A DNA stretch of 64,000 bases from PKWO01 sp036561005 (GCA_036561005.1 DATBQE010000229.1:1-64000), one strand, 5' to 3'; counted from the stretch's first letter, positions 1 to 10,474 are shown. The notes: generated by a model not told the origin, from the letters alone. A program made the numbers and translations.

Positions 1-3000
1 TTGGCCAGTGTGTTGGCCGGATACGATGGTTTGTCGGTTGTGACACCGAGGCCGAGGAAGGCCGAGGCCGTCACTTGCGGGATCGTAATCGGATTACTCA
101 CCGTGCCGTTGGTGAAGGTGTTGTTGAATGTGAGGTGCGCATCGGTGGAAACGGACCGCACTTCATTTGGTGCCATGTTTTGTAGGGTGAGGTCGTAGTT
201 CACGGTCTGGCCGGCTGCGGTGACGCCGGTCAGGTGCCAGAGCGCGGTGCTGGTGCCGTCGCTGTTGGGTGTGACGCTTGTCGGCACGGTGTCGGGGTTG
301 CTCATGGCGACGTTGGCCGGGAACGTGACGCTCAGGTCGGTATTGATGCCGCCGATTACGTCGAGCGCCTGGGGCAACCAAATCGAGACCCAAGTCGTGG
401 CGGCGACGTTGGTGGCGAAAATGCCATCCGCGCTATTCCACGATCCGTCTGGCTGTTGTACCGACAAGAGCCAGGTCACGGCATTGCGTATCACAGGATC
501 GGTTGGCGAGGGATTCAGATAGTCGAGTGCATAGCCGACGTGTGCGGTCACAAAGGCGTCGCCCACTGCGCTGCTTGTCGCTCCCCAGCTACCATCGCTA
601 TTCTGGCTCGCGCGCAAGGTGGCTGCGATAGCGTTCATCTTGCTCAGGATCGTGGCATGCAGGCTCGCGTTACTTGCATAGAATTTGGCGGCTTCACCCA
701 AGCCGATCAATTGATGCGACAGCGCGATGTTGTCAGAGAGGTTTTGCGCCAACAGCCATTGCGTCGCGCTATTGATGGACGCGCTGTATTGCGCACTTGC
801 GACATTCGGATCGAACGGCGTCTGCGTGAAGCTGACTTGTTGCAAGCCAGGGGTGTTATAGCAAACCGAAACGATATTGCCGTTGGGCTGAACCGTCGTA
901 TAGTTTGAACAAGAGGACGATAGTTCTCGCAAAAGGTTGCCCGAGGAATCAACGACAAATATGCCATTCTGTGCTCCGATCAACCATCCTTGGCCGTATG
1001 GAATGGCAGAAATTGGCACTGGCGCGTATACGTTTGTGTTGAAGAGTGTTTGTATGGACAGATCCTTGTTGACGCGCATGATCTTGCCGTCCGTAATAGC
1101 CGGCACAATCGTGTTACCCGATGCATCGAAAGAGATGAATCCGGGGAAGGCAATGGCACCGCTCGGGATATATTTACTGACGACGCCTGAGGCATCGATC
1201 GTATATACCGATCCGCTGCCAGGGCTGGTGGCGTATAGCGTGCCATTCGGCCCATAGGCAAGATAACTCATGTCGGTGAAGGTGTTGACCTGAGCGGATT
1301 GGCCGTCAAAGGTCAAGCGGTACAACCCATTCCCAGTCGTGGTCAGGACGCCGTTGCCGCTCTTGTCCAACACGAGTCCGGTTGGCAAATTCAGGCCGGT
1401 CCATTGAAGTCCCTGAGTTCCATCCGGTTTGATCTGCGTAACGGCACCCTGATTAAGACTTGAATAGTACAAATTCCCCGCTGAATCCTGAATCACCGAT
1501 CCGCCACTCGTTCCATTGTATCCAGGCAGGTATTGGCTGAATTGCGTCGTGTTCAAGGACGCGACGGGGTTGGAAGGCAGCGAGCCGATCAACCCGACCA
1601 AGGATTTGAGATTCAACGCGGTATGGTCGGTAGCACTGGTCCACTGCCCCATCCACGGGTAGGCATAGTCCCAATGGCCGTCGCCGTTTTGCTGCGTCAG
1701 CAGGTAGTTGGCGCCTTGAATCCGGGCCTGCACGGTGGCGCTTTGGTCGTGCCAATATCCGAGTGCCCACATCGACAAGGCCGTCGATGTATTCTTCAGG
1801 TTCGGATATATGCTCGTTGGATCGTAGAAGGAACCTTCATCTTGTTGATGACTCAATATGACGTTCAGTATGCTGTTGCGTTGACCCGCATCGAAGGTCG
1901 TGATCTTGCGGTTCGACTCGCCGCCCACCAGCGCCTGGGTATGGATGTGGCAGCTCAAGCATTGATGCTGGGCTGACCATGCTGAAGCAGTCGTATCGTC
2001 ATAGGTGACTGACTTCTGGATTGCCGCTTTGATGATAGGTGCCAATGGATCGGAAATGGTGCCGCTGGCGACGTCCTGACCCAATACCTTCACCGAGCCG
2101 CGCACGGTTTGCGTGCCGGCAGGCACAATCTGCTTGCTGGTCGTGTACATGGCTGAACCGGCATCGCCGATATAGAGGGTACCGGTCAGCTTTCCGATGC
2201 TTGGATCGGACGCAGCCATGACGAGATTGTAATTTCCGCCGCTCGTTGGCGTCCAATTTGCGAAGGTGACAATCTGCGTACCCGTTACAGGGCTGAGAAC
2301 GCTCCTGGCTGACTCCCTCAATGCGACACTATTGTCTGCGGCGTTGATCACGGACAGGGTCAATGCTTGGGCAGCGAGTGGAATATTGCCATCGTTTTGC
2401 AAAGTCGCTGTGAATCGAACCGGCGCGTTGAGTCCCGCCTGAAGAACCGGCGGGTTGGCGCTCACCGCTCCACTGAAGTGCGACTGCGCGGTAACGGCCA
2501 CGGACGCCGCCGATTGCGCCAACGTAATTCCCTGCGGTGTGACGCGAACAAGGCTGCCTACCTCCACGAGACGAATAACGAGACTATATGTCCCAGGAGC
2601 GAACTGAGCGGAATTCCACACCAAATTCAAGTTGGCGGATTGGCCGGCTGGCAAGCTGAGTTGGCCGACGATATTGCCGCCGATGTCGTAAGCGGCACCG
2701 ACTCCGATCAATTTGCCGGTGCTGTCCTGAATCTGAAGCTGGACAATTGCCGACGCGACCGATGATCCGCTATTGCTGATGGTCGTCGCAACCGTAACAT
2801 TGGCATTGCTGCCGACGCTGGCAGGCGTGACAGTGGGTGCGCCTATCGAAAGACCTCCCGCAGTCTGCGCCGCAAGCGCAAAATTCTGCAATAGCGTCAC
2901 CGGCTGCGGCAATTGCAGGTTGATCGTTTGCGAATTAAAGCCGGTCGCCGAAGCGCGCACGCTGACCGAGGTGCCGGCGACGTTGATCAGGAAATAGCTG

Positions 3001-4763
3001 CCGTCAGCCGCAGTCGTGGTTATCTGTGTGGTACCAACAATCTGAACCGAGGCCCCAGCAACCGGTTGACTAGACGCGTCGAACACCTGTCCGTTGATGG
3101 TACTGGAACTTTGTACCGGGGTCAGGCCAATGGTGCCTCCATTGACGGTCGTTCCGGATGCTGCGATGAAACTTTGCGTGGCGCTCATGTATCCGGCATT
3201 CGAGAACGTGACGCTGTAGCTGCCGGGAGCAAGTGTAACGCTGAATTGTCCGCTGGCGTTGGTGGTTGCCTTGCTGATTGCAGCGCCGCTAAATTGCAGA
3301 GTCACCCCCGCGAGCGGCGTCGACGAGCCCGCCGACACCACCGTGCCGCTATATTGGGTACCGCTCGGCGCGGTCTGACCGGAGGCATATAGGCCAGGTG
3401 CAAAAGCAATGGTTTGGCCGGCCACTAGCGTCGTCGTCGCCGTGGCGGTTTGATAACCGGCCAGACTGGCGCTGATGGCCACGTTGCCCGGTGTGGCGCC
3501 GGTGATGATGTAACGCCCACTCGTGTCGGTCACGGCGCTTGCGGTAGTTGCACCGCTAAGAGAGACAGTCACGCCCGCCAGCGGTGTGCCTGTGCCGGCG
3601 GCAACAATCTGGCCGCGCACGACGGCGGCGGTTCCAAGCTGTGACATCGCGATAATACCGACATTGGTGCCTTGTCCACTGGCGACGGTGACGCTGCGCG
3701 TGACGCCGCTATAACCGGTCGTCGCGAAGCCGAGCGTATAGGTTCCCGCACTAATACCGGTGAGATTGAAATTGCCATTGTTGTCCGTTATGGTCGTCGC
3801 CGCATTGCCTGGGACCGTGACACTGACGCCGCCTAGCGGTGTGTTATTGATGCTGTCGACTACCTGACCTTGCACCGCAGTAGCGCCGGTCGCGGCAAGA
3901 GGACGGATCGAAATTGCGCGCAATACAATGGCGGTTAGATAGGGATCTTCGTTCCAGCTACCGTCTGCGGCCTGCTTGACGAGCATATAGCTGGCGGCGT
4001 TACCTGTCAGCGTATTGTCGGAACTGACGGGGCCTACTGCCATCAGCGCATAGGCGGTCAGAAAAGTATTGGCGAGCCAGCTACCGTCGCCGCTCTGCTG
4101 CAATTGAAGCCAGTTCGTAAGTGAGCTGATCGAGCCGATGTTGCTGCTGTCTGGTGTAGTTTCAAGTGCCATCAATACGATGGCGTTGTCGTAGATGCGG
4201 CTGACTTGTGTGCTGTCGAACACGCCGCCATCGATACCGATCTGGTTGCCAAGATAACTGCGCGCCAGGATGGCAGCCGAGGTGTTGCTGGAACTGGTCT
4301 GGCTCAGAGCGAGAATTGCCCAGGCGGTGTTGATCGGATCACTTGCGTATGCAATCAAACCGCCATAGCCGCCATCCGGATTTTGCCGCTGCGTGAGGAT
4401 TGGCAGCAAGCTGCTGACATCGACATGCGCGAGGCTCAAGACGATAATCTTGCGTGCGAGGTACTGGGTATTATTGTTGGCAATGGCGTTGAGGTTAGCC
4501 GACAACGCTACCGGCATCGTGGAGAGAATTTGCAGCGTCTGCGCGGCTTCGGCCCGGTTTTGCATGGGCGTGGCGATCGACTGCGATTCATATTGCAAGC
4601 TGCCGTCGCCTTGCACCTGGCTGTTCAGCCATTGCACACCTTTGGCGATTGCGGGCGAAGTTTGCGCTTGCGCCGTGTTCCCGGCAAGCGTCAAGAATAG
4701 GAATAACGGCGCAATCAGGGACGCAAGAATCCCCTGCGCGTAAGCACAGAATTTTTGAAGCAC
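1..4763 (-). CDS. Giant secreted multidomain protein, 5' part (runs off left edge)
   Basis: One uninterrupted minus-strand frame runs from a GTG at 4763 to the window edge (1587 codons, no stop seen). An AGGGAG ribosome site lies 6 nt before the GTG. Residues 1-33 are a signal peptide ending in AQAQ. Residues about 35-290 hold squalene-cyclase/prenyltransferase-like alpha/alpha repeats with QxxDGxW-type signatures (NPDGGYGG, SGDGSW, AADGSW). Residues about 295-625 hold four carboxypeptidase-regulatory/Cna-B-like beta repeats (GQVVD..TPLGGV type). CARDB-like beta domains follow. A CLSCH motif (residues 935-939) fits covalent haem c. More cyclase-like repeats, a propeller-like stretch (about 1090-1290) and a third cyclase-like set (DGSWGA, PDGSWNS) come after. 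I see no DXDD cyclase acid, so catalysis is not supported. The function is unknown; a cell-surface or periplasmic binding role is inferred. Confidence 0.85.
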   Translation of the reverse strand, partial: MLQKFCAYAQGILASLIAPLFLFLTLAGNTAQAQTSPAIAKGVQWLNSQVQGDGSLQYESQSIATPMQNRAEAAQTLQILSTMPVALSANLNAIANNNTQYLARKIIVLSLAHVDVSSLLPILTQRQNPDGGYGGLIAYASDPINTAWAILALSQTSSSNTSAAILARSYLGNQIGIDGGVFDSTQVSRIYDNAIVLMALETTPDSSNIGSISSLTNWLQLQQSGDGSWLANTFLTAYALMAVGPVSSDNTLTGNAASYMLVKQAADGSWNEDPYLTAIVLRAISIRPLAATGATAVQGQVVDSINNTPLGGVSVTVPGNAATTITDNNGNFNLTGISAGTYTLGFATTGYSGVTRSVTVASGQGTNVGIIAMSQLGTAAVVRGQIVAAGTGTPLAGVTVSLSGATTASAVTDTSGRYIITGATPGNVAISASLAGYQTATATTTLVAGQTIAFAPGLYASGQTAPSGTQYSGTVVSAGSSTPLAGVTLQFSGAAISKATTNASGQFSVTLAPGSYSVTFSNAGYMSATQSFIAASGTTVNGGTIGLTPVQSSSTINGQVFDASSQPVAGASVQIVGTTQITTTAADGSYFLINVAGTSVSVRASATGFNSQTINLQLPQPVTLLQNFALAAQTAGGLSIGAPTVTPASVGSNANVTVATTISNSGSSVASAIVQLQIQDSTGKLIGVGAAYDIGGNIVGQLSLPAGQSANLNLVWNSAQFAPGTYSLVIRLVEVGSLVRVTPQGITLAQSAASVAVTAQSHFSGAVSANPPVLQAGLNAPVRFTATLQNDGNIPLAAQALTLSVINAADNSVALRESARSVLSPVTGTQIVTFANWTPTSGGNYNLVMAASDPSIGKLTGTLYIGDAGSAMYTTSKQIVPAGTQTVRGSVKVLGQDVASGTISDPLAPIIKAAIQKSVTYDDTTASAWSAQHQCLSCHIHTQALVGGESNRKITTFDAGQRNSILNVILSHQQDEGSFYDPTSIYPNLKNTSTALSMWALGYWHDQSATVQARIQGANYLLTQQNGDGHWDYAYPWMGQWTSATDHTALNLKSLVGLIGSLPSNPVASLNTTQFSQYLPGYNGTSGGSVIQDSAGNLYYSSLNQGAVTQIKPDGTQGLQWTGLNLPTGLVLDKSGNGVLTTTGNGLYRLTFDGQSAQVNTFTDMSYLAYGPNGTLYATSPGSGSVYTIDASGVVSKYIPSGAIAFPGFISFDASGNTIVPAITDGKIMRVNKDLSIQTLFNTNVYAPVPISAIPYGQGWLIGAQNGIFVVDSSGNLLRELSSSCSNYTTVQPNGNIVSVCYNTPGLQQVSFTQTPFDPNVASAQYSASINSATQWLLAQNLSDNIALSHQLIGLGEAAKFYASNASLHATILSKMNAIAATLRASQNSDGSWGATSSAVGDAFVTAHVGYALDYLNPSPTDPVIRNAVTWLLSVQQPDGSWNSADGIFATNVAATTWVSIWLPQALDVIGGINTDLSVTFPANVAMSNPDTVPTSVTPNSDGTSTALWHLTGVTAAGQTVNYDLTLQNMAPNEVRSVSTDAHLTFNNTFTNGTVSNPITIPQVTASAFLGLGVTTDKPSYPANTLA

Positions 4764-5432
4764 AAACCACTCCCTGATTTTTATCTACCGAATTGTTTTT
4801 TACTACTCGTCCAGCCCTGGGCAACCGGCCTTTTTTCGGCTCTGTGTTTGAATGCTTTGTGGTTTGGCGGGGTAAAACGACTGATATCTGACATCGCAAC
4901 AAAAACTCAACGCGAATATACCATCAGTTTGAATGGGTTTCGTGGATTTGAATTGTTAAATTACTCGCACGTCAAGTAGGATAGCTTTTTAATTTGCAGG
5001 CACCCTGTCAATTTTGACAGCTAGTATTTTTTCCTGAAATGCTATGGAAATTTTTCTAAAGATCATCAATTCACCGAACTATTCCACCCATAGAAATTTA
5101 TACGATGTCCCATCCTTTAGGAAAAACACAATGCGCGTGCAGGAATTGGGGTCGATACGAAACCCATTGATGAATCGAATGATGGCGCAGGAAGTTAAGA
5201 CACCAGCCTTGGCAGTTTAGCAATCAAGTTGATGAGAATTTCATAGCAATCGAATAGAAATCCGGCCGCTTCAGCACCCCAGATTCGAGGGTAATTCGCT
5301 GAGAAAGTATGTCCGGATTTCCATTCGACGTCTTTGCAATGCTGTTGAACTTTCGGGAGATCAACTCCCGCCGGCACGAGTGGAGATCGTTCTCGCTTCG
5401 TGACTACCGGCGCGCAGGAATTTCGTGCGCAA
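4764..5432. other. AT-rich intergenic region between giant gene and purL
   Basis: This 670-base stretch separates the 3' end of purL from the start of the giant secreted protein. Both genes are on the minus strand, so the promoter of the giant gene should lie here. It is visibly more AT-rich than its surroundings. The small open frames in it do not resemble known proteins and lack good ribosome sites. The only clear structure is the palindrome at 5005-5020. Confidence 0.6.
5005..5020. promoter_or_regulatory. Perfect palindrome, candidate operator
   Basis: CTGTCAATTTTGACAG is a 7+2+7 perfect inverted repeat in AT-rich DNA, about 240 bp upstream of the giant secreted-protein gene. Its size and symmetry fit a dimeric regulator site. 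The cognate regulator is not identifiable, and no other copy was noticed in the window. Confidence 0.35.
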
Positions 5433-8400
5433 TTACTCCACCCAGACCCGCGCGTTCCTGAACATGCGCATCCACGGCGAATCTTCACCCCAGCCATCGG
5501 GATGCCAGGAATGCAGCACGGAGCGGAATACGCGCTCGGCATGCGGCATGAGTACGGTGAAGCGGCCGTCCGGCGTGGTCACCGACGTGATGCCTTGTGG
5601 CGAGCCGTTCGGATTGTGCGGATAGGCTTCGGTAGCCTGGCCGCGCTGATCGACGAAGCGCATGGCGACGATGGCTTCGTTGATGTTACCGGTTTGCGAG
5701 AAATCAGCGTAGCCTTCGCCATGGGCGACGGCGATTGGCGTTTGCGTGCCGGCCATGCCTTGGAAGAAGATGGAGGGTGAATCGCCGACTTCGACCATGG
5801 CGAGGCGCGCTTCCAGTCGCTCGGATTTGTTGCGTGTGAACTTGGGCCACGCGTGCGCACCGGGGATGATGGATTTGAGGTTGCTCATCATCTGGCAGCC
5901 GTTGCAGATACCGAGTGCAAAGGTGTCGGGGCGATTGAAGAATACCGAGAACTGTTCGGCCAATTTGGCATTGAACAGGATGGTCTTGGCCCAGCCTTCG
6001 CCGGCACCGAGCACGTCGCCGTAGGAGAAGCCGCCGACGGCGATGGCACCCTTGAAATCTGCCAGGCGTGCGCGGCCGGATATCAGGTCGCTCATGTGGA
6101 CGTCTACTGCCGTGAAGCCGGACTTGTGCATGACGTAGGCAGTTTCCACATGCGAATTGACGCCCTGCTCGCGCAGGATGGCCACGCGCGGGCGGGCGCC
6201 GGTGGAAATGAATGGCGCGGCGATGTCTTGCTGCGGGTCATACGGCAGCTTGGGCGACATGCCCGGTTCCTTGGCATCCAGGATGCGGTCGTATTCAGAA
6301 TCGGCGCAGGCCGGGTTGTCGCGCAGGCGCGCGATGCGCCAGCTGGTTTCGCTCCACAGGCGGTGCAGGTCGACACGGGTCTGGCTGAAGATGCTCTTGG
6401 CGTCGCGTGCAATTTCGATCACGTCGCGGTCGTTCAATTTGCCGACGATGTGGCTGCAGGCACCAAGCTGATGGGCGCGCAGCACGTCCATGACCTCGCT
6501 GCGTTGTTCCGCACGCACCTGGATGACGGCACCGAGTTCTTCGCTGAACAAGGCGCGCAGCGTCATTTCATTGCGCCGCTCCGCCACCTGGGTAGCCCAG
6601 TTTTTGGAATCGCCCCAGTCGGAGGCATGTTCGCCTTCCATGGTGAGGATGTCGACATTGAGCGAAAGGCCGGTGTGACCCGCGAAGGCCATTTCGCACA
6701 GCGTGGCAAACAGGCCGCCGTCGGAACGGTCGTGGTAGGCGAGCAGCTTGCCTTCCATGTTCAATTGCTGGATGGCGTTGAAAAATGCCTTCAAGTCGTC
6801 GGCACTGTCGACGTCCGGCACTTCGTTGCCGATCTGCTGCATCACTTGTGTGAGGGCCGACGCGCCGAGGCGGTTTTTACCGCGGCCGAGGTCGATCAGG
6901 ATCAGTGCGGTGTCGCCGAGATCGGTACGCAACTGCGGCGTGAGCGAACGGCGCACGTCGGTAACCGGCGCGAACGAGGAAACGATCAGCGAGATCGGTG
7001 CGGTGACAGACTTGCTCTCGCCGTCATCTTTCCAGGTCGTGCGCATCGAGAGCGAATCCTTGCCGACCGGGATGCTGATCCCGAGCGCCGGACACAGCTC
7101 CATGCCGACTGCCTTGACGGTATCGAACAGGGCCGCGTCTTGCCCCGGCTGGCCGCAGGCAGCCATCCAGTTGGCGGAGAGTTTGATGTCGGAGATGTCG
7201 GCAATCGGAGCGGCAGCGATGTTGGTCAGCGCTTCGCCGACGGCCATGCGGCCCGAGGCTGCGGCGTTGATGACAGCCAGTGGCGTGCGTTCGCCCATGG
7301 CCATGGCTTCGCCGAGGTAGCCCTCGAAGCTCATGGTGGTGACGGCGCAATCGGCCACGGGCACTTGCCACGGTCCGACCATCTGGTCGCGCACGCTGGT
7401 GGCACCCACAGTGCGGTCGCCGATGGTGATGAGGAAGGATTTGTCACCGACGGTTGGCAGGCGCAATACGCGCTGCGCGACATCGAGCAGGTCCATGCCG
7501 GTCAGGTCGACGGCAGGCAGCTTGCGTTCGACGTGCACAACGTCGCGGTGCATCTTGGGCGGTTTGCCGAGCAATACATCCATCGGCATGTCGACCGGGT
7601 CATTGCCGTGTTGCGGGTCGATGACTTTCAGTTGGCGCTCTTCGGTGGCAGTGCCGACGACAGCAAACGGGCAGCGTTCGCGTTCGCAGAAATACTGGAA
7701 CTGCGGCAGATTTTCGGGTGCAATCGCGAGCACGTAGCGCTCTTGCGATTCGTTGCTCCAGATTTCCTTGGGCGCCATGCCGCTTTCTTCAAGCGGCACC
7801 TTGCGCAAATCGAAAATCGCGCCGCGCTTGGCGTCGTTGGTGATTTCCGGGAAGGCGTTGGACAAACCGCCCGCGCCCACGTCGTGAATCGAGAGGATGA
7901 TGTTGTGGTCACCCATGGCCCAGCAGGCGTTGATGACTTCCTGCGCGCGCCTTTCGATTTCCGGATTGCCGCGCTGGACGGAATCGAAATCGAGATCGGC
8001 CGTGTTGGTGCCGGTGGCCATCGACGAAGCGGCACTGCCGCCCATGCCGATGCGCATGCCGGGGCCGCCCAACTGGATCAGCAAGCTGCCGACCGGCAGT
8101 TCATGCTTGCTCGTATGCTTGGCCGAGATGCTGCCGATGCCGCCGGCGATCATGATGGGCTTGTGATAGCCATGGACGGTGTCGCCGACCTTTTGTTCGT
8201 AGGTGCGGAAATAACCTGCCAGGTTCGGACGGCCGAATTCGTTGTTGAACGCTGCGCCGCCGATGGGGCCGTCGATCATGATTTGCAGCGGCGAGGCGAT
8301 GCGGTCGGGCTTCCCATAGGGCCTGCCTTCGGGGCTGGCCGAGGTGGTATCAGCGTCGTTTTCCCACGGTTGCACGGCACCCGGCAACAGAAGGTTCGAA

Positions 8401-9434
8401 ACGGTGAAGCCGGTCAGCCCGGCTTTGGGCTTGGCGCCGCGACCGGTTGCGCCTTCGTCGCGGATTTCACCGCCTGCACCTGTGGAGGCGCCGGGGAAAG
8501 GCGAGATGGCCGTCGGGTGGTTGTGCGTTTCGACCTTCATCAGAATGTGGGTCAGCTCGTCCGATGCCGCGTAGACGTTGCCTTCGGCGGCGCCGCGCGC
8601 ATAGAAGCGCAATACAGTAGCGCCTTCGATGATGGACGAGTTGTCGCTGTAGGCGACAACTGTGCCCTTCGGCTGCAACTGATGCGTGTTCTTGATCATG
8701 CCGAACAGCGATTTGTCCTGCTTCACGCCGTCGATGGTCCAGTCGGCGTTGAAAATTTTGTGGCGGCAGTGTTCACTGTTGGCTTGCGCGAACATCATCA
8801 ACTCGACATCGGTCGGATTGCGCTTGGCTTGGGTGAACGCGTTGACGAGGTAATCGATCTCGTCGTCGGACAAGGCCAACCCGAGCTCGGAGTTGGCTTG
8901 CACCAGTGCGTCCTTGCCATTGGCGATGACGTCGACATGGGCCAGCGGCTTGGCCTCCAATTCGCGGAACAGGCCGGCGGCGTCGTTGGCGTTGCCGAGC
9001 ACGGTCTCGGTCATACGGTCGTGCAGGCAGGCTGCAACCTGCTGAGCCAACTCCGGCTTCAGGTTCTTCGCGCCGCCGAGCAGCCCGTTCTTCACTTGCA
9101 CGTGATACGACACGCCGCGTTCGATGCGGTGGATGTGCGCCATGCCGCAGTTGTGCGCGATATCTGTCGCTTTGCTGGCCCAGGGGGAAATCGTGCCGAA
9201 GCGCGGGATAACGACAAATTCATCGCCCCGCGCGGTTTCGCTAAAGGGCTCGCCGTAGGTCAGCAATCCATTCAGACTGTTCTTGTCGTCTTCGGTCAAC
9301 GCAGTGGCTGAGTCGACAAAATGCAGGTAGCGACCGGTGACGCCGATGATGGCGCTATCGATTGCTTGCAATTGAGATAATAAACCTTGGGTACGAAAAG
9401 CAGACAGAGCGTTGGAGCCCGGCAGAATCAACAT
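5433..9434 (-). CDS. purL: Phosphoribosylformylglycinamidine synthase (FGAM synthase, large single-chain type)
   Basis: The enzyme catalyses the fourth step of de novo purine synthesis: FGAR + glutamine + ATP to FGAM. The protein has 1333 aa, the usual length for the fused proteobacterial form (synthetase plus C-terminal class I glutamine amidotransferase). The amidotransferase nucleophile lies in GICNGCQ (Cys near residue 1177), with His and Glu in MPHAERVFR near 1298/1300. The synthetase part shows EHCRHKIFNADW and ETHNHPTAISP. I prefer the ATG at 9434 because the family begins MLILPGS. An ATG at 9476 would add 14 residues without a better ribosome site. It stands alone, with long intergenic stretches on both sides. 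Confidence 0.97.
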   Translation of the reverse strand: MLILPGSNALSAFRTQGLLSQLQAIDSAIIGVTGRYLHFVDSATALTEDDKNSLNGLLTYGEPFSETARGDEFVVIPRFGTISPWASKATDIAHNCGMAHIHRIERGVSYHVQVKNGLLGGAKNLKPELAQQVAACLHDRMTETVLGNANDAAGLFRELEAKPLAHVDVIANGKDALVQANSELGLALSDDEIDYLVNAFTQAKRNPTDVELMMFAQANSEHCRHKIFNADWTIDGVKQDKSLFGMIKNTHQLQPKGTVVAYSDNSSIIEGATVLRFYARGAAEGNVYAASDELTHILMKVETHNHPTAISPFPGASTGAGGEIRDEGATGRGAKPKAGLTGFTVSNLLLPGAVQPWENDADTTSASPEGRPYGKPDRIASPLQIMIDGPIGGAAFNNEFGRPNLAGYFRTYEQKVGDTVHGYHKPIMIAGGIGSISAKHTSKHELPVGSLLIQLGGPGMRIGMGGSAASSMATGTNTADLDFDSVQRGNPEIERRAQEVINACWAMGDHNIILSIHDVGAGGLSNAFPEITNDAKRGAIFDLRKVPLEESGMAPKEIWSNESQERYVLAIAPENLPQFQYFCERERCPFAVVGTATEERQLKVIDPQHGNDPVDMPMDVLLGKPPKMHRDVVHVERKLPAVDLTGMDLLDVAQRVLRLPTVGDKSFLITIGDRTVGATSVRDQMVGPWQVPVADCAVTTMSFEGYLGEAMAMGERTPLAVINAAASGRMAVGEALTNIAAAPIADISDIKLSANWMAACGQPGQDAALFDTVKAVGMELCPALGISIPVGKDSLSMRTTWKDDGESKSVTAPISLIVSSFAPVTDVRRSLTPQLRTDLGDTALILIDLGRGKNRLGASALTQVMQQIGNEVPDVDSADDLKAFFNAIQQLNMEGKLLAYHDRSDGGLFATLCEMAFAGHTGLSLNVDILTMEGEHASDWGDSKNWATQVAERRNEMTLRALFSEELGAVIQVRAEQRSEVMDVLRAHQLGACSHIVGKLNDRDVIEIARDAKSIFSQTRVDLHRLWSETSWRIARLRDNPACADSEYDRILDAKEPGMSPKLPYDPQQDIAAPFISTGARPRVAILREQGVNSHVETAYVMHKSGFTAVDVHMSDLISGRARLADFKGAIAVGGFSYGDVLGAGEGWAKTILFNAKLAEQFSVFFNRPDTFALGICNGCQMMSNLKSIIPGAHAWPKFTRNKSERLEARLAMVEVGDSPSIFFQGMAGTQTPIAVAHGEGYADFSQTGNINEAIVAMRFVDQRGQATEAYPHNPNGSPQGITSVTTPDGRFTVLMPHAERVFRSVLHSWHPDGWGEDSPWMRMFRNARVWVE

Positions 9435-10079
9435 GGCGAGAAGGGAGTCGTTGCAATGCGCCTCGACAGACGGCATCGCGGGTTCAGTCGGAAACCGGAA
9501 TTATACCGCAGTGTCCCTGCATTGTTCCCCTTCCGGCTAGTCCATCGCCAGGTCTTGGGTGCCTGATTTTGACTTTTGACCGCGCCGCTTCCGCTATGGT
9601 GGGGACATCAGGCTGGGTTGCAGAGCAGCGCCCGCCACACATAGCGCGACAAGATGTCTATGTTCGCACCGAGGGATCCAGCCCCGATGCCGCATTGGGC
9701 AACTGCCTATTATGGATATTGTGGAGATGCGCTGTGCAAAACCGGCACGACAAATGCTGTCGAAAAGACATGCCCGGTTACTACGTTATGAAGATAGGGC
9801 AGGTGTTGGCGCGGAACATGGCGCTGCAAAAAACACGGATCAGATCATTGACCGGACTCTATCGCGTTACCAGCCGAGATGCAGTTATCACTCGTGGGAA
9901 TGGCGCGTTGAAGCGAACCCCGCGCATGCAGCCCGGCTCCGCGCCGCAAACGATAACGGCCGGTTTGTTATGCGTTCTGCGAATGAGGGATATGAAGACA
10001 ATAAATTTCCAAAAATCAACATCCGTCGTTATAGTGAATTCGCAGCAGGGCCAATTCGATAACCGCAACCGGAGGATTT
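9435..10079. other. Long intergenic region upstream of purL
   Basis: This stretch lies between the divergently oriented purL (-) and the TonB-C protein (+) and must carry both promoters. Two open frames cross it on the plus strand (9362-10153 and 9712-10062). They have no recognisable domain, no membrane or signal pattern and no good ribosome site, so I do not call them genes. I see no convincing hairpin or repeat. Confidence 0.5.
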
Positions 10080-10433
10080 ATGAAAACCAAATTGATGACT
10101 ATGATGGCAGTTCTGTCGCTCGCAACCGTAGCAACGCATGCATGGGCCGGTGAATCGTCGGCCCACCCAGATACGCGCGATTGCGGCGTTCCCGAGTATA
10201 AGCAGGAATGGCTGTCGGACGGAGAGGCGGGCCAGGTTGTCGTGGCGTTCCAGGTTGACGGCAGCGGCAAGGTCAGGGATGTGAAGCTGGTTGAATCGAG
10301 CGGCTACCCCAATCTGGATACCGCTTCGGTGCGTACCATCAAGCGCTGTGTGTTCAAGAATGGCATTGCGAGCACAGCTACTTCTGACAACGCTGCCTGG
10401 GAATCGGTCAAAGTGACGTGGGTCTTGAAATAA
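10080..10433 (+). CDS. Small periplasmic TonB C-terminal-domain protein
   Basis: A 117-aa protein preceded by a strong GGAGG site 6 nt from the ATG. Residues 1-23 form a Sec signal peptide (MKTKLMTMMAVLSLATVATHAWA). The remainder is a TonB C-terminal fold: GQVVVAFQVDGSGKVRDVKLVESSG, then the two-cysteine layout seen in the paralogues at 57-58 kb (DCGVP...KRCVFKNG). It lacks the N-terminal membrane anchor and proline-rich linker of true TonB, so it cannot span the periplasm. It is probably a soluble relative of the energy transducers whose exact job is unknown. Confidence 0.8.
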   Translation: MKTKLMTMMAVLSLATVATHAWAGESSAHPDTRDCGVPEYKQEWLSDGEAGQVVVAFQVDGSGKVRDVKLVESSGYPNLDTASVRTIKRCVFKNGIASTATSDNAAWESVKVTWVLK

Positions 10434-10474
10434 GCGTCGTGCGGTTCGTCGCACAATGCCCTTCCCCTGCGCGA

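Noticed and set aside
5195..5542. 115-codon minus-strand frame overlapping the purL end
   Set aside because: Different frame from purL, no homology pattern, no ribosome site; treated as noise.
5853..9311. Open frame of 1152 codons on the plus strand
   Set aside because: It is antisense to purL throughout, low in hydrophobic core patterns and rich in Ala, Gly and Arg. It is a by-product of the codon bias of purL in a GC-rich genome.
9362..10153. 263-codon open frame upstream of the TonB-C gene
   Set aside because: Overlaps the purL start and the next gene, has no domain or ribosome site and irregular composition.
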